From Calothrix membranacea FACHB-236 (GTDB lineage: Bacteria > Cyanobacteriota > Cyanobacteriia > Cyanobacteriales > Nostocaceae), in NCBI RefSeq assembly GCF_014696315.1, contig NZ_JACJPX010000001.1, positions 237,977 through 301,976 of the forward strand: DNA of 64,000 nucleotides, written 5' to 3'. This document shows, piece after piece, positions 1 to 8,783 of this stretch (positions are counted from its first letter, which is position 1; each line of letters starts with the position of its first letter). Made by a program: the position numbers and the translations under genes. Under the pieces are notes generated by a model. That model saw nothing but the letters and a program-made list of their open reading frames with translations, had not been told where the DNA came from and ran no database searches.

Positions 1-175
1 AATGCGATCGCCAAGCGTCTCCCCTTGGGAGAATCGCAGCCATCACTCTGAGGGTAAGCCTGTATAAGCGTCTGGAGAAATAAGGGCAAGGGGGAAGGGG
101 GAATGGGTAAGGGGTAAAGGTTTTTAGTTTTTTTGCCTTTCCCCAGACTTGCATATTGTGACTTTTTAGGTAGAA
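1..175. other. Intergenic leader, no gene seen
   Basis: No gene is visible here. The first 35 bases carry a fragment (AGCGTCTCCCCTTGGGAGAA) that recurs near 50197-50218, so it is part of a dispersed repeat. G-rich low-complexity sequence follows at 85-118. A TAGAAT hexamer at 171-176 could be the -10 box of the downstream gene and abuts the Zur operator. Confidence 0.5.
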
Positions 176-190
176 TGAGAATCGTTATCA
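176..190 (+). promoter_or_regulatory. Zur operator 1
   Basis: TGAGAATCGTTATCA is an imperfect palindrome matching the Zur (zinc-sensing Fur family) box of cyanobacteria. It lies 28 bp upstream of the COG0523 start and overlaps a TAGAAT -10-like hexamer, a good position for repression. Three more copies of the motif occur within 6.5 kb. Confidence 0.8.
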
Positions 191-218
191 TTTTATCTCT
201 GGCATCAGCTTAGAATTT

Positions 219-1298
219 ATGACTACCACAGCCCCAAAGCCAGCAACGAACGATGGATTACTTGATATTCCTAAACGGGGAATGCCAGTCACAATCATTA
301 CAGGATTTTTAGGGAGTGGGAAAACAACTCTCCTCAACCAAATTCTCAAGAATAAGCATGACTTAAAAGTTGCCGTTTTGGTTAACGAATTTGGTGATAT
401 TAATATCGACAGCCAGCTACTCGTATCTATGGATGAAGATATGGTAGAACTGAGTAATGGCTGTATTTGCTGTACTATTAATGATGGTTTAGTTGATGCT
501 GTCTATCGCGTTTTAGAAAAAGAAGAGCGCATCGATCATTTAGTAATTGAAACTACTGGTATAGCCGACCCACTGCCAATTATTCTGACTTTTCTGGGTA
601 CAGAACTTAGAGATTTAACTAAGGTAGATTCTATCATCACCGTGGTAGATTCTGAAGCTTTTACACCTGAGCATTATGAAAGCGATGCTGCATTACAACA
701 AATCACCTATGCAGATGTAGTTCTGTTGAATAAAACTGACCTCACAACCAAACAAAAGCTAACAGAATTAGAAGCTTATATTCAGGATGTGAAAGCCGGA
801 GCTAGAATTATTCACACGAGATTTGGTGAAGTAGCTTTACCTTTAATTTTAGATGTAGAACTAACTCCAGTAGATGAGTATATCTCAAAACTAGGAGAAG
901 ATAATCATGAGCATCATCACGATCATCATGACCATCACGATCATCATGACCATCATGACCATCATAACCATCATGACCACCACCACGAGCATAAACATCA
1001 TTCTCATCATTTAGAAAATGATGGATTTATAGCGATATCATTTCAGAGCGATCGCCCTTTTGATGTGCAGAAATTTCAAACCTTCCTTGCTGACAAATTA
1101 CCCACAAATGTCTTTCGCGCTAAAGGTATACTTTGGTTCAGTGAAAGTGAATTAAGACATATTTTTCAACTGAGTGGGGCGCGTTATCAATTAGATGCAG
1201 ATGAATGGTTTTCTTCACCAAAAAATCAGTTAGTTGTAATTGGTAGAAATCTAGATACTAAAAAAGTTACCTCACTCCTGAATGAATGTTTAGTATGA
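219..1298 (+). CDS. COG0523 (CobW/G3E family) GTPase, putative zinc chaperone
   Basis: 359 aa. The P-loop GFLGSGKTT is at residues 29-37, the hallmark metal-binding CxCC (GCICC) at 81-85, and the G4 motif NKTD at 171-174. Residues 230-264 are a spacer with 24 histidines in 35 residues, followed by a CobW C-terminal domain. COG0523 proteins use GTP hydrolysis to insert or deliver metals; members under Zur control are thought to hand zinc to essential enzymes when it is scarce, and the His tract fits zinc binding or storage. A Zur box lies just upstream and folE, a zinc enzyme, follows, which suggests FolE as a possible client. The ATG at 219 is the natural start. The family call is secure; the client is inference. 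Confidence 0.92.
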   Translation: MTTTAPKPATNDGLLDIPKRGMPVTIITGFLGSGKTTLLNQILKNKHDLKVAVLVNEFGDINIDSQLLVSMDEDMVELSNGCICCTINDGLVDAVYRVLEKEERIDHLVIETTGIADPLPIILTFLGTELRDLTKVDSIITVVDSEAFTPEHYESDAALQQITYADVVLLNKTDLTTKQKLTELEAYIQDVKAGARIIHTRFGEVALPLILDVELTPVDEYISKLGEDNHEHHHDHHDHHDHHDHHDHHNHHDHHHEHKHHSHHLENDGFIAISFQSDRPFDVQKFQTFLADKLPTNVFRAKGILWFSESELRHIFQLSGARYQLDADEWFSSPKNQLVVIGRNLDTKKVTSLLNECLV

Positions 1299-1456
1299 GA
1301 AAAACATCTTTACTAATTAAAGAATAGGACAGGAAGAGTATTTATTGAGAATTGAATTGCAATTCTCTTATTGAATGAAGCCCTTAAATTTATTCATTAG
1401 GTCTTCCCCCTTGCCCCTTGTCCTCCTTTTTTAGCCCATTTCTAAAATTATTACCC

Positions 1457-2092
1457 ATGACTCTCTCAATTGCTCCAGAAATAATTTCTGTTACCGCTTT
1501 ACCCAATCAACAATTACCTCATGTTACAGAATCAGACATGATTCAAGCTGTACGTACTTTGTTAATTGGCTTAGGAGAAAATCCTGATAGAGAGGGTTTA
1601 AAAGATACTCCAAAAAGAGTAGTTAAAGCCCTTCAATTTCTCACCAAAGGATATGATGAATCTTTGGATGAATTATTAAATGGGGCAGTATTTACAGAAG
1701 ATGCCAATGAAATGGTGTTAGTTAGAGACATCGATATTTTTAGTTCCTGCGAACACCATATATTACCGATAATTGGTCGCGCTCATGTGGCGTATATTCC
1801 TAATGGCAAGGTGATAGGATTATCGAAAATTGCCCGAATTTGTGAAATGTATGCACGCCGTTTGCAAGTTCAGGAACGCCTGACTATACAAATTGCCGAT
1901 GCACTGCAAGGTTTACTGAAACCTCGAGGCGTAGCAGTAGTATTAGAAGCAACGCATATGTGTATGGTAATGCGCGGTGTTCAAAAACCTGGTTCTTGGA
2001 CTGTTACCAGTGCAATGCGGGGAGTGTTTGCAGAAGATGTCCGCACTCGTCAGGAGTTTATGAATTTGATTCGGCACAATGCTAGCTTTTAG
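1457..2092 (+). CDS. folE: GTP cyclohydrolase I (FolE type IA)
   Basis: 211 aa from the ATG at 1457; an in-frame TTG at 1418 would add 13 unlikely residues. It converts GTP to 7,8-dihydroneopterin triphosphate, the first step of folate and pterin synthesis. The zinc ligands are present as C98, H101 (in SSCEHH) and C169 (in ATHMCM), with the same spacing as Cys110/His113/Cys181 of the E. coli enzyme, so this is a zinc-dependent enzyme. It follows the COG0523 GTPase by 158 bp. That gap holds a small inverted repeat (GAGAATTG/CAATTCTC, 1347-1367) but no clear Zur box, so transcription from the upstream Zur promoter is likely. Many cyanobacteria probably have another folE; whether this is the only copy cannot be seen here. 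Confidence 0.93.
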   Translation: MTLSIAPEIISVTALPNQQLPHVTESDMIQAVRTLLIGLGENPDREGLKDTPKRVVKALQFLTKGYDESLDELLNGAVFTEDANEMVLVRDIDIFSSCEHHILPIIGRAHVAYIPNGKVIGLSKIARICEMYARRLQVQERLTIQIADALQGLLKPRGVAVVLEATHMCMVMRGVQKPGSWTVTSAMRGVFAEDVRTRQEFMNLIRHNASF

Positions 2093-2134
2093 CTTGAAAA
2101 TCAGGGCAAGGAATTAGTTGATTTGCTTTAAACT

Positions 2135-2157
2135 ATTATGATAATGATTATCATAAT
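2135..2157 (+). promoter_or_regulatory. Zur operator 2 (perfect palindrome)
   Basis: The core TGATAATGATTATCA is at 2139-2153. With its flanks it forms a perfect 23-bp palindrome around the central G at 2146. It ends 12 bp before the ATG at 2170 and is the best Zur site in the window. Confidence 0.88.
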
Positions 2158-2169
2158 CTTTGTGAGCAA

Positions 2170-3411
2170 ATGCAAGATACTCCACCATCAATACCTCAGA
2201 CAATAGACCTAGCAATTATTGGTGCTGGCCCTCATGGCTTAACCCTAGCCACTCACCTCCTACAAAAGCGGCAAACTATGCGGAGTAAGTTTTTGGTGTT
2301 TGACCCTAGTGGAAGGTGGATGAGTAATTGGCAGCACCAATTTGCAGCTTTAGAAATTCCTCATTTGCGTTCCCCCGCTGTTCATCATCCTGACCCCAAT
2401 CCTTTTGCATTGCGGAAGTTTGCTGAATCTCGTTCTAGTGAGTTATTTGCACCCTATGATTTACCAGGAACTCAGCTATTTGAGGATTTTTGCCAGGATG
2501 TAATTTCTCGCTTTTCATTGCCGCAGCAAGTAGTTCCTTTAAACGTGATTCGCATTGAACCTCTGCGTCATTTGATTCGTCCACGCTTGCGTCTGTGGTT
2601 GCAAGATGGACAATCGATTATGGCGCGGCGGGTAGTATTGGCAACGGGTAGCGCTAAACGAAACTTCCCCGACTGGCTATATCAAATTGAGTCAGAGTAT
2701 CCCCAAGATAGGCTTTGTCATTCCCAAGCTGTAGATTTACGGAAGTTGCATTTTCTGGGGGAAAAAGTCTTAATTATTGGTGGCGGATTAACTAGTGGAC
2801 ATTTAGCTATAGGTGCGATTTCCCGTGGTGCAAAAGTCCATTTAATCATGCGCCGACAATTGCAAGAGAAATTATTTGATGCGGAACCAGGTTGGTTAGG
2901 GCCCAAGTATCTTAAGGGATTTTTTGCAGAACCGAATTATGAACAGCGCTCTACGATGATTAGGCAAGCGCGTAATGGGGGTTCCATGACACCAGCGATG
3001 GGAATGCAACTGCGGCGACAAGTGCGTAGTGGTAATCTCAAAATTGATGAAAACTGTGAAGTAGTAAAAGCTGAGTGGTTGGGTACGAATTGGTTACTTA
3101 AATGTAGTGATGGTAGCCAGCATGAATACAACAGAATTTGGCTTTCTACTGGCACTCAATTTGATGCTACATCTGAGCCATTATTAAAAGAAGTTTTGGC
3201 AGCTTATCCAACTCCTATAGTTAATGGTTTACCTGTATTAGATGAATATTTACGTATTCCTGGTTCGGAATTATTTATTATGGGTGGGTTAGCTGCTTTG
3301 CAAGTAGGCCCAACCGCCAGAAATTTGTCAGGTGCGAGAATGGCGAGTGACAAGATTGTTCCGGCAATTGTGAAGCGGAGTCTGGCGCTTTCCCACCTGA
3401 GAAGTGCTTGA
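2170..3411 (+). CDS. FAD/NAD(P)-binding oxidoreductase, Zur-linked
   Basis: 413 aa. The N-terminal dinucleotide-binding motif is GAGPHG (about residues 18-23) and a second Rossmann motif GGGLTSG lies near residue 200, an architecture like flavin monooxygenases and lysine/ornithine N-hydroxylase-like proteins. ATGS-type and late STGT-type segments flank the second domain. There is no signal peptide, so it is probably cytosolic. The perfect Zur palindrome directly upstream puts it in the zinc-starvation response. The substrate is unknown: a redox step on a metal ligand or a metallophore-like hydroxylation are possible, but no biosynthesis partners are seen nearby. The fold is secure, the reaction is not. 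Confidence 0.8.
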   Translation: MQDTPPSIPQTIDLAIIGAGPHGLTLATHLLQKRQTMRSKFLVFDPSGRWMSNWQHQFAALEIPHLRSPAVHHPDPNPFALRKFAESRSSELFAPYDLPGTQLFEDFCQDVISRFSLPQQVVPLNVIRIEPLRHLIRPRLRLWLQDGQSIMARRVVLATGSAKRNFPDWLYQIESEYPQDRLCHSQAVDLRKLHFLGEKVLIIGGGLTSGHLAIGAISRGAKVHLIMRRQLQEKLFDAEPGWLGPKYLKGFFAEPNYEQRSTMIRQARNGGSMTPAMGMQLRRQVRSGNLKIDENCEVVKAEWLGTNWLLKCSDGSQHEYNRIWLSTGTQFDATSEPLLKEVLAAYPTPIVNGLPVLDEYLRIPGSELFIMGGLAALQVGPTARNLSGARMASDKIVPAIVKRSLALSHLRSA

Positions 3412-3424
3412 TTTTTTAAAACCA

Positions 3425-3439
3425 TAAAAACGATTATCA
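3425..3439 (+). promoter_or_regulatory. Zur operator 3
   Basis: TAAAAACGATTATCA, with a strong right half-site (GATTATCA) shared with operator 4. It lies in the 35-bp gap between two genes and ends 7 bp before the ATG at 3447, so a bound repressor would sit on the translation start region. The transcript start must therefore lie upstream of the box or almost at the ATG. Confidence 0.7.
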
Positions 3440-3446
3440 TTCTGGT

Positions 3447-4217
3447 ATGATACCCATAATTACCGTAGTTGCTGGGCCAGTCGGTTGTGGCAAAACTACT
3501 TGGATTGAACAGCAGTTGAGATTACAACAGCAAGAAAAAGTACTGTATTTTAGCCCTGGTACAGGTGCTGTTCCCATTGACCAAACGCGCCTAGGTGCTG
3601 AATTCCCATTTGTGAAAGTTTTTAGCGATAGTGAAAGAATTGAGTTTTTGAACCAACTCACAGTAGCGGATGCGGTTTATCTAGAATTGGGATTTTATTT
3701 GGAATTAAGCGCAGTAGCCCAAATTTTAGATAACTTACAGTACCATGCGATCGCACTTTTACCCCCACACCTGCAGAATTCGGAATGGCACGATTGGGCG
3801 AATGAAATTATACCAAGTGTAAATATTCCAAATACTGTGTCACAAGCTAGGCTATGGCGGGCTTCCAGCACTGGTGAAGTTGTTGACGAAAGTAGTTTAG
3901 CAGAATTTTGGTATGAATTAACACATTGTGCTTATGGCACAGTTACCCGTGCGAAAGGCATTTTTAATCTTGCTGATGGGCGTTATTTGTATACAGATTA
4001 TGTTGCTGGTCTTCCCAAAGATGATTTTAGGGAATTAAACTTGCCTCGCTATTTAGAAGGAAGGCCACAACGCTTTAGTGGGATAGAAGTTTTTGCAGAA
4101 AACTTAGATGAAGTGAATGTAGCAAAAACATTGCAAGATTGCTGTTTATCAGAAGCCGCTATTTTGCATTATCAAGAACAGACAAAACAATTGTTGGCAG
4201 AGGAAATAGAAGCGTGA
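3447..4217 (+). CDS. Divergent CobW-like P-loop protein without CxCC
   Basis: 256 aa. The start MIPIITVVAGPVGCGKTT places a Walker A (GPVGCGKT) at residues 10-17, as in CobW/COG0523 proteins. The CxCC metal motif and a clear NKxD guanine-specificity motif are absent. The C-terminal third (from about residue 165) contains a CobW_C-like stretch (TVTRAKGIFNLADG). The Zur box upstream and a 4-bp overlap (GTGA) with the next gene tie it to a zinc-starvation operon with the phosphoesterase-like proteins. Without the metal-binding Cys motif it may act as a regulator or partner of the full COG0523 protein at 219-1298. Nucleotide binding is likely; function is unknown. Confidence 0.75.
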   Translation: MIPIITVVAGPVGCGKTTWIEQQLRLQQQEKVLYFSPGTGAVPIDQTRLGAEFPFVKVFSDSERIEFLNQLTVADAVYLELGFYLELSAVAQILDNLQYHAIALLPPHLQNSEWHDWANEIIPSVNIPNTVSQARLWRASSTGEVVDESSLAEFWYELTHCAYGTVTRAKGIFNLADGRYLYTDYVAGLPKDDFRELNLPRYLEGRPQRFSGIEVFAENLDEVNVAKTLQDCCLSEAAILHYQEQTKQLLAEEIEA

Positions 4218-5026
4218 AAATAGCAGTCATCTCATGTATTCATGGTAATTTTGAAGCTTTAAATGCTGTCTTATTAGATATTGATAAACACAAAGCTGAA
4301 AAAATTTTTTGTCTAGGTGATTTAGTAGGATATGGCCCCTATCCTAATGAAGTTGTAGCTCAAATTCGTTCTTTAGAGATTCCCACTTGTTCTGGTTGTT
4401 GGGATGAAGATATTGTTGAAGGTTTGAATGCTTGTGAGTGCAGTTATCCCTCATTGTTAGCGGAAAAACGGGGACATTTAGCTCATGAGTGGACAAACAA
4501 AGAAATTCAGCCAGAAAATCGCGAATTTCTCGCCCAACTTCCCTACAGCTTACGTCAAGAAAATTTAGCTTTTGTGCATGGTAGCCCTCACAGTAATCAT
4601 GAATATTTATTACCTGAATTGGATGCTTTTGTTGCCCTAGAAAGGGTAATAGCTGTAGATGCAGATGTGCTATTTTGCGGTCATACTCATGTACCTTATA
4701 TCCGGAATTTGGATGCAGGTAATTTAAAAGTTTGCATCAAAACTGAAGATGTAAAAGCCCAAGAAAGGAGTTTTAATACATCTGTAAAACGAATTATTAA
4801 TGTTGGTTCGGTTGGGGAACCAAGACATGGGCGACCCAATGCAACTTATGTAATTTATGACACGGATACTCAACAAGTAATGTTGCGAGAAGTTCCTTAC
4901 GATTATCAAAAAACTTGCGCGGCGATTGTTGAAAAAGGCTTACCTGCTATTTTTGCTTGGCGTTTATCGCAGGGTTTGGAATTTGCGGAACGGGCGGATG
5001 ATCCGACTCATGTTTGTACGAGGTGA
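4214..5026 (+). CDS. Metallophosphoesterase-fold protein with Cys-substituted metal site
   Basis: 270 aa from the GTG at 4214, which overlaps the stop of the upstream gene. The fold is the YfcE-like calcineurin family: ISCIHGN (6-12), GDLVGYGP (35-42), SGCWDED (60-66), VHGSPHS, GHTH and the C-terminal NVGSVGEPRHG. In active members these read SDIHGN and GNHD. Here the first Asp is Cys8, the Asn is Cys62 and the catalytic His is Trp63, while H10, D36, the later His and GHTH remain. Two metal ligands have thus become thiolates and the general acid is lost, arguing against ordinary phosphoesterase activity and for a changed metal preference. It is co-transcribed with the CobW-like gene behind a Zur box. 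The fold is certain, the function unknown. Confidence 0.82.
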   Translation: MKIAVISCIHGNFEALNAVLLDIDKHKAEKIFCLGDLVGYGPYPNEVVAQIRSLEIPTCSGCWDEDIVEGLNACECSYPSLLAEKRGHLAHEWTNKEIQPENREFLAQLPYSLRQENLAFVHGSPHSNHEYLLPELDAFVALERVIAVDADVLFCGHTHVPYIRNLDAGNLKVCIKTEDVKAQERSFNTSVKRIINVGSVGEPRHGRPNATYVIYDTDTQQVMLREVPYDYQKTCAAIVEKGLPAIFAWRLSQGLEFAERADDPTHVCTR

Positions 5027-5145
5027 TGGGGAATGGGGAATGGGGAATGGGGAATGGGGAATGGGGAATGGGGAATGGGGAATGGGGAATGGGAGAGGGT
5101 ATCAACAATTGAAAATCTAAAATCTAAAATCTAAAATCTAAAATT
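5027..5145. repeat. Two heptanucleotide tandem repeats (STRR type)
   Basis: About nine copies of TGGGGAA follow the preceding stop codon directly (5027-5093), then about four copies of AAAATCT (5112-5143) run up to the next ATG. Heptameric short tandem repeats of this kind are typical of heterocystous cyanobacteria. They separate the two phosphoesterase-like genes. Confidence 0.9.
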
Positions 5146-5898
5146 ATGATGAAATGGGCTATTTTGAGTGGAATTGAGGGGAATTTGGCGGCTTATGAGG
5201 CTGTGATGGCGGATATTAAACGCCAAAGTCGCTTGATAGAGGCTTTGTATATTCTTGGTGATTTAGTTGGGCCGACACCAGAATCGGAAAAACTGGTGGA
5301 ACGGGTACGCAAACCTCGGCGCGGTGAGTTGGAACCTATGGTTTGTAAGGGGTGGTGGGAGGAACAATGTTTGATTTTGCATGGTTTGGCTGCGACAGGA
5401 GAACCTACTGAGTTGATGGCTAAGTATGGCGGAGATACGGCGAAAATGCTTTGGGATAGTGTTTCTCGCCAAACAGTGCAATGGATCAGAAACCTTAATT
5501 TTGGTTTTTTTGAACTGGATTGTTTGCTAATTCACGGGACAACGGTATCTGTGGATGAGGAACTGACACCAGATAGTTCTCCAATTATGATGTGCGATCG
5601 CTTGTCACGAATGCAAGCCCATAATTTATTCTGCGGTCGCTCTGGTTTAGCTTTTCAATATCAATTACAAGCAGGTTCCATTAATACAGGCGTTACTACC
5701 CTGGATAGTAGCGCTGCTTCTCAAACGGTTACCATTACCCCAAGTCAAGTGGTGGGCGTAGGTAATGTTGGACGCACCCCAGGAAAAGCAATTTACACTC
5801 TCTACAACCCCAGCACAAATGATGTGGAGTTTAAAACTATTCGTTATGGGGTAAATAAAGGATTTAGCACTAGTGTTCGGTCTACTAAATTGGCATAA
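5146..5898 (+). CDS. Metallophosphoesterase-like pseudoenzyme
   Basis: 250 aa, paralogous to the preceding gene: the same order of motifs and the same C-terminal VGVGNVGRTPG and YTLYNPS pattern. The active site is almost gone: SDIHGN reads SGIEGN (Asp to Gly, His to Glu), GNHD is replaced by a KGWWEE stretch, and GHTH reads GRSG. Only GDLVG and one HG remain. It is probably not a hydrolase and may act as a structural or sensing partner of the Cys-substituted paralogue, perhaps as a heterodimer. It lies 119 bp downstream on the same strand, separated by heptamer repeats, and has no Zur box of its own. ATG at 5146 or 5149. Confidence 0.75.
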   Translation: MMKWAILSGIEGNLAAYEAVMADIKRQSRLIEALYILGDLVGPTPESEKLVERVRKPRRGELEPMVCKGWWEEQCLILHGLAATGEPTELMAKYGGDTAKMLWDSVSRQTVQWIRNLNFGFFELDCLLIHGTTVSVDEELTPDSSPIMMCDRLSRMQAHNLFCGRSGLAFQYQLQAGSINTGVTTLDSSAASQTVTITPSQVVGVGNVGRTPGKAIYTLYNPSTNDVEFKTIRYGVNKGFSTSVRSTKLA

Positions 5899-5993
5899 TT
5901 TACTATTAATCAAACTTGTGAAACGCCAAAATCATCCCAATTGAATTTTAAACGGAGTGCGATCGCCCCGTGGTTGATTACGTTATTTGCTCG

Positions 5994-6391
5994 TCACGCT
6001 TCTAACCAAGATTGCAGATCTGCCAAACTCGTAAAATCTAACAGTGCTTCCCCAAGATTTTCTAATTGTTCTAGGGGAAGAGTTGCAACACGCGATCGCA
6101 CATCTTCAGGTAATTCTCCTACCCGCCGAGTTAATAGGCGGAAAATCAGCGCTCTTTCTCTTTGTTCTGCTTCCTCTCGTCCTTTTGAAATTGTACCTCG
6201 CAAAAATATACAACTCCTGGACTTTGATTTTCTGGTGGTAAAAATACCCCATCAATTTCAAACTTCGGTTCTTTGACAGCTACAGAGTCAAATTTGTAAT
6301 CATCTGCATTTGCTGGGGTATTTGTCAATAATTCAAAGAGTAAATTCGAAGATTGCTGAAATAGTTTGTAAAATATCGAATCGCGCCGCAT
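5994..6391 (-). pseudogene. Broken Rpn/DUF2887-type nuclease-like gene
   Basis: The N-terminal part (6391 down to 6146) reads like the DUF2887/Rpn family: MRRDSIFYKLFQQ, then DSVAVKEPKFEIDGVF and YFCEVQFQKDE. The C-terminal part (6203 down to 5994) carries the family's typical end (LTRRVGELPEDVRSRV, LEQLENLGEALLDFTSL, DLQSWLEA). The two parts are in different frames, and the middle of a protein usually about 280-300 aa is missing. An internal deletion with a frameshift is the simplest explanation. The relic sits between the phosphoesterase pair and hemB. Confidence 0.75.
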
Positions 6392-6495
6392 TCCAGAGTT
6401 TTGCTGATTTTTTCTCTATATATATGGCAATCTTATGTGATTTCTAGGCTCAAAGGATTGCGATTTTTGTGGGAAAGTATTTGGAGGTGATGCGA

Positions 6496-6510
6496 TGAAA
6501 ACGATTATCA
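6496..6510 (+). promoter_or_regulatory. Zur operator 4
   Basis: TGAAAACGATTATCA ends 32 bp before the hemB ATG. It shares AAAACGATTATCATT with operator 3. Confidence 0.8.
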
Positions 6511-6527
6511 TTATATTTTAGTGGTAA

Positions 6528-7544
<1,017 letters not shown>

Positions 7545-7565
7545 TAGCAGCTTTTAGAGAGGATT

Positions 7566-8651
7566 GTGGGCGTGTCTAGTTTAAAAGCAAAAATACAAGG
7601 AGACTTTGAGCAGCACTGGCGAGGGATGCTCTCAGATTATGTCACAGCGATCGCTTGGTCACCTAATGGTCAGATTCTCGCTGCTAGTTCGGCGCAGGGA
7701 GAGGTGACTATATGGCGTGTTGGGGAAACCTTTGATGAAATATCTCTACAACCGGGTAATGGTGAATCTGTAGACTGTTTAGCTTTTTCCTGGGATGGTC
7801 AATTTCTCGCTGCATCTGGGCAAAATGGAGAGGTAAAAATTTGGCGTTTACAGTCACAACAGCCAGAAATTTTCAGGATTTTGCAAAATTACCATGTTTG
7901 GATTGATCGGATGGCGTGGAGTCCTACGAACAACCAATTAGCATTTAGCTTAGGTCGAATAGTGCAAGTATGGAATGCAGAAATCGGTGAAGTTGAGGCG
8001 ACGCTAAATTTTGAGACTTCTTCTGTTCTCGATATTAATTGGCATCCTAATGGCGAAAGTTTAGCAGTTGCAGGTTATCAAGAAGTAAAAATCTGGATGG
8101 CGGAAAATTGGGATGATGAACCCTCTTTGTTACCTGTTGATTCCGCAAGTTTGATGATCTCTTGGTCACCCGATGGTAGATATATCGCTTCTGCAAATAT
8201 GGATCGTTCGATTACTGTTTTGGAATGGGAGAATCCTGACCCTTGGATGATGCGGGGCTTTCCAGGTAAAATTCGCTATTTAACATGGTCGGATACAGTG
8301 ACAAAATTTGGTGCGCCTTTGTTGGCTGCTGCTAGTGCAGAAGGGGTAGTAGTGTGGGAAAAACAAAATGATGATTGGGAAGCGCAAGTTCTGCCCACAC
8401 ATCAAGATACAGTGCGATCGCTGCAATTTCAACCCAAAACTCACCTTTTAGCTTCTGCATCAGAAGATAGTTGTGTATGTCTCTCTAATAGAGGAAAGCG
8501 GCTAACTCAAGTTCTTGATGGTGCAGCTAAAGGATTCTCTTGTCTATCTTGGCATCCACAAGGACATTTATTAGCAGCTGGCGGTAACAATGGTGAATTA
8601 ATTATTTGGTCAAAGGGTCAGCGTGGCCAGGGATTTGGCAAAAAGAAGTAA
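7566..8651 (+). CDS. WD40 repeat protein in the hemB operon
   Basis: 361 aa from a GTG at 7566 (another GTG at 7572). About eight WD-like blades can be read, for example AIAWSPNGQILAASS with VTIW, CLAFSWDGQFLAASG with VKIW, and SLSWHPQ-type endings, enough for a closed beta-propeller. There is no signal peptide or catalytic domain. It starts 21 bp after hemB and is almost surely co-transcribed from the Zur-controlled promoter. The propeller is likely a scaffold; a partner among the zinc-starvation proteins is a guess. Confidence 0.85.
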   Translation: MGVSSLKAKIQGDFEQHWRGMLSDYVTAIAWSPNGQILAASSAQGEVTIWRVGETFDEISLQPGNGESVDCLAFSWDGQFLAASGQNGEVKIWRLQSQQPEIFRILQNYHVWIDRMAWSPTNNQLAFSLGRIVQVWNAEIGEVEATLNFETSSVLDINWHPNGESLAVAGYQEVKIWMAENWDDEPSLLPVDSASLMISWSPDGRYIASANMDRSITVLEWENPDPWMMRGFPGKIRYLTWSDTVTKFGAPLLAAASAEGVVVWEKQNDDWEAQVLPTHQDTVRSLQFQPKTHLLASASEDSCVCLSNRGKRLTQVLDGAAKGFSCLSWHPQGHLLAAGGNNGELIIWSKGQRGQGFGKKK

Positions 8652-8783
8652 GAGTCAAGAGTCATTTATCTCTCTTGTCCTCCCAGTCCCCAGTCCCTAA
8701 TCCCCAGTCCCCGAAATTGTTTATACTGTCCATTAAAACAGCCTAAAAACCTGAAATTTTGACTCATCAGGAATTTCAAAGCT

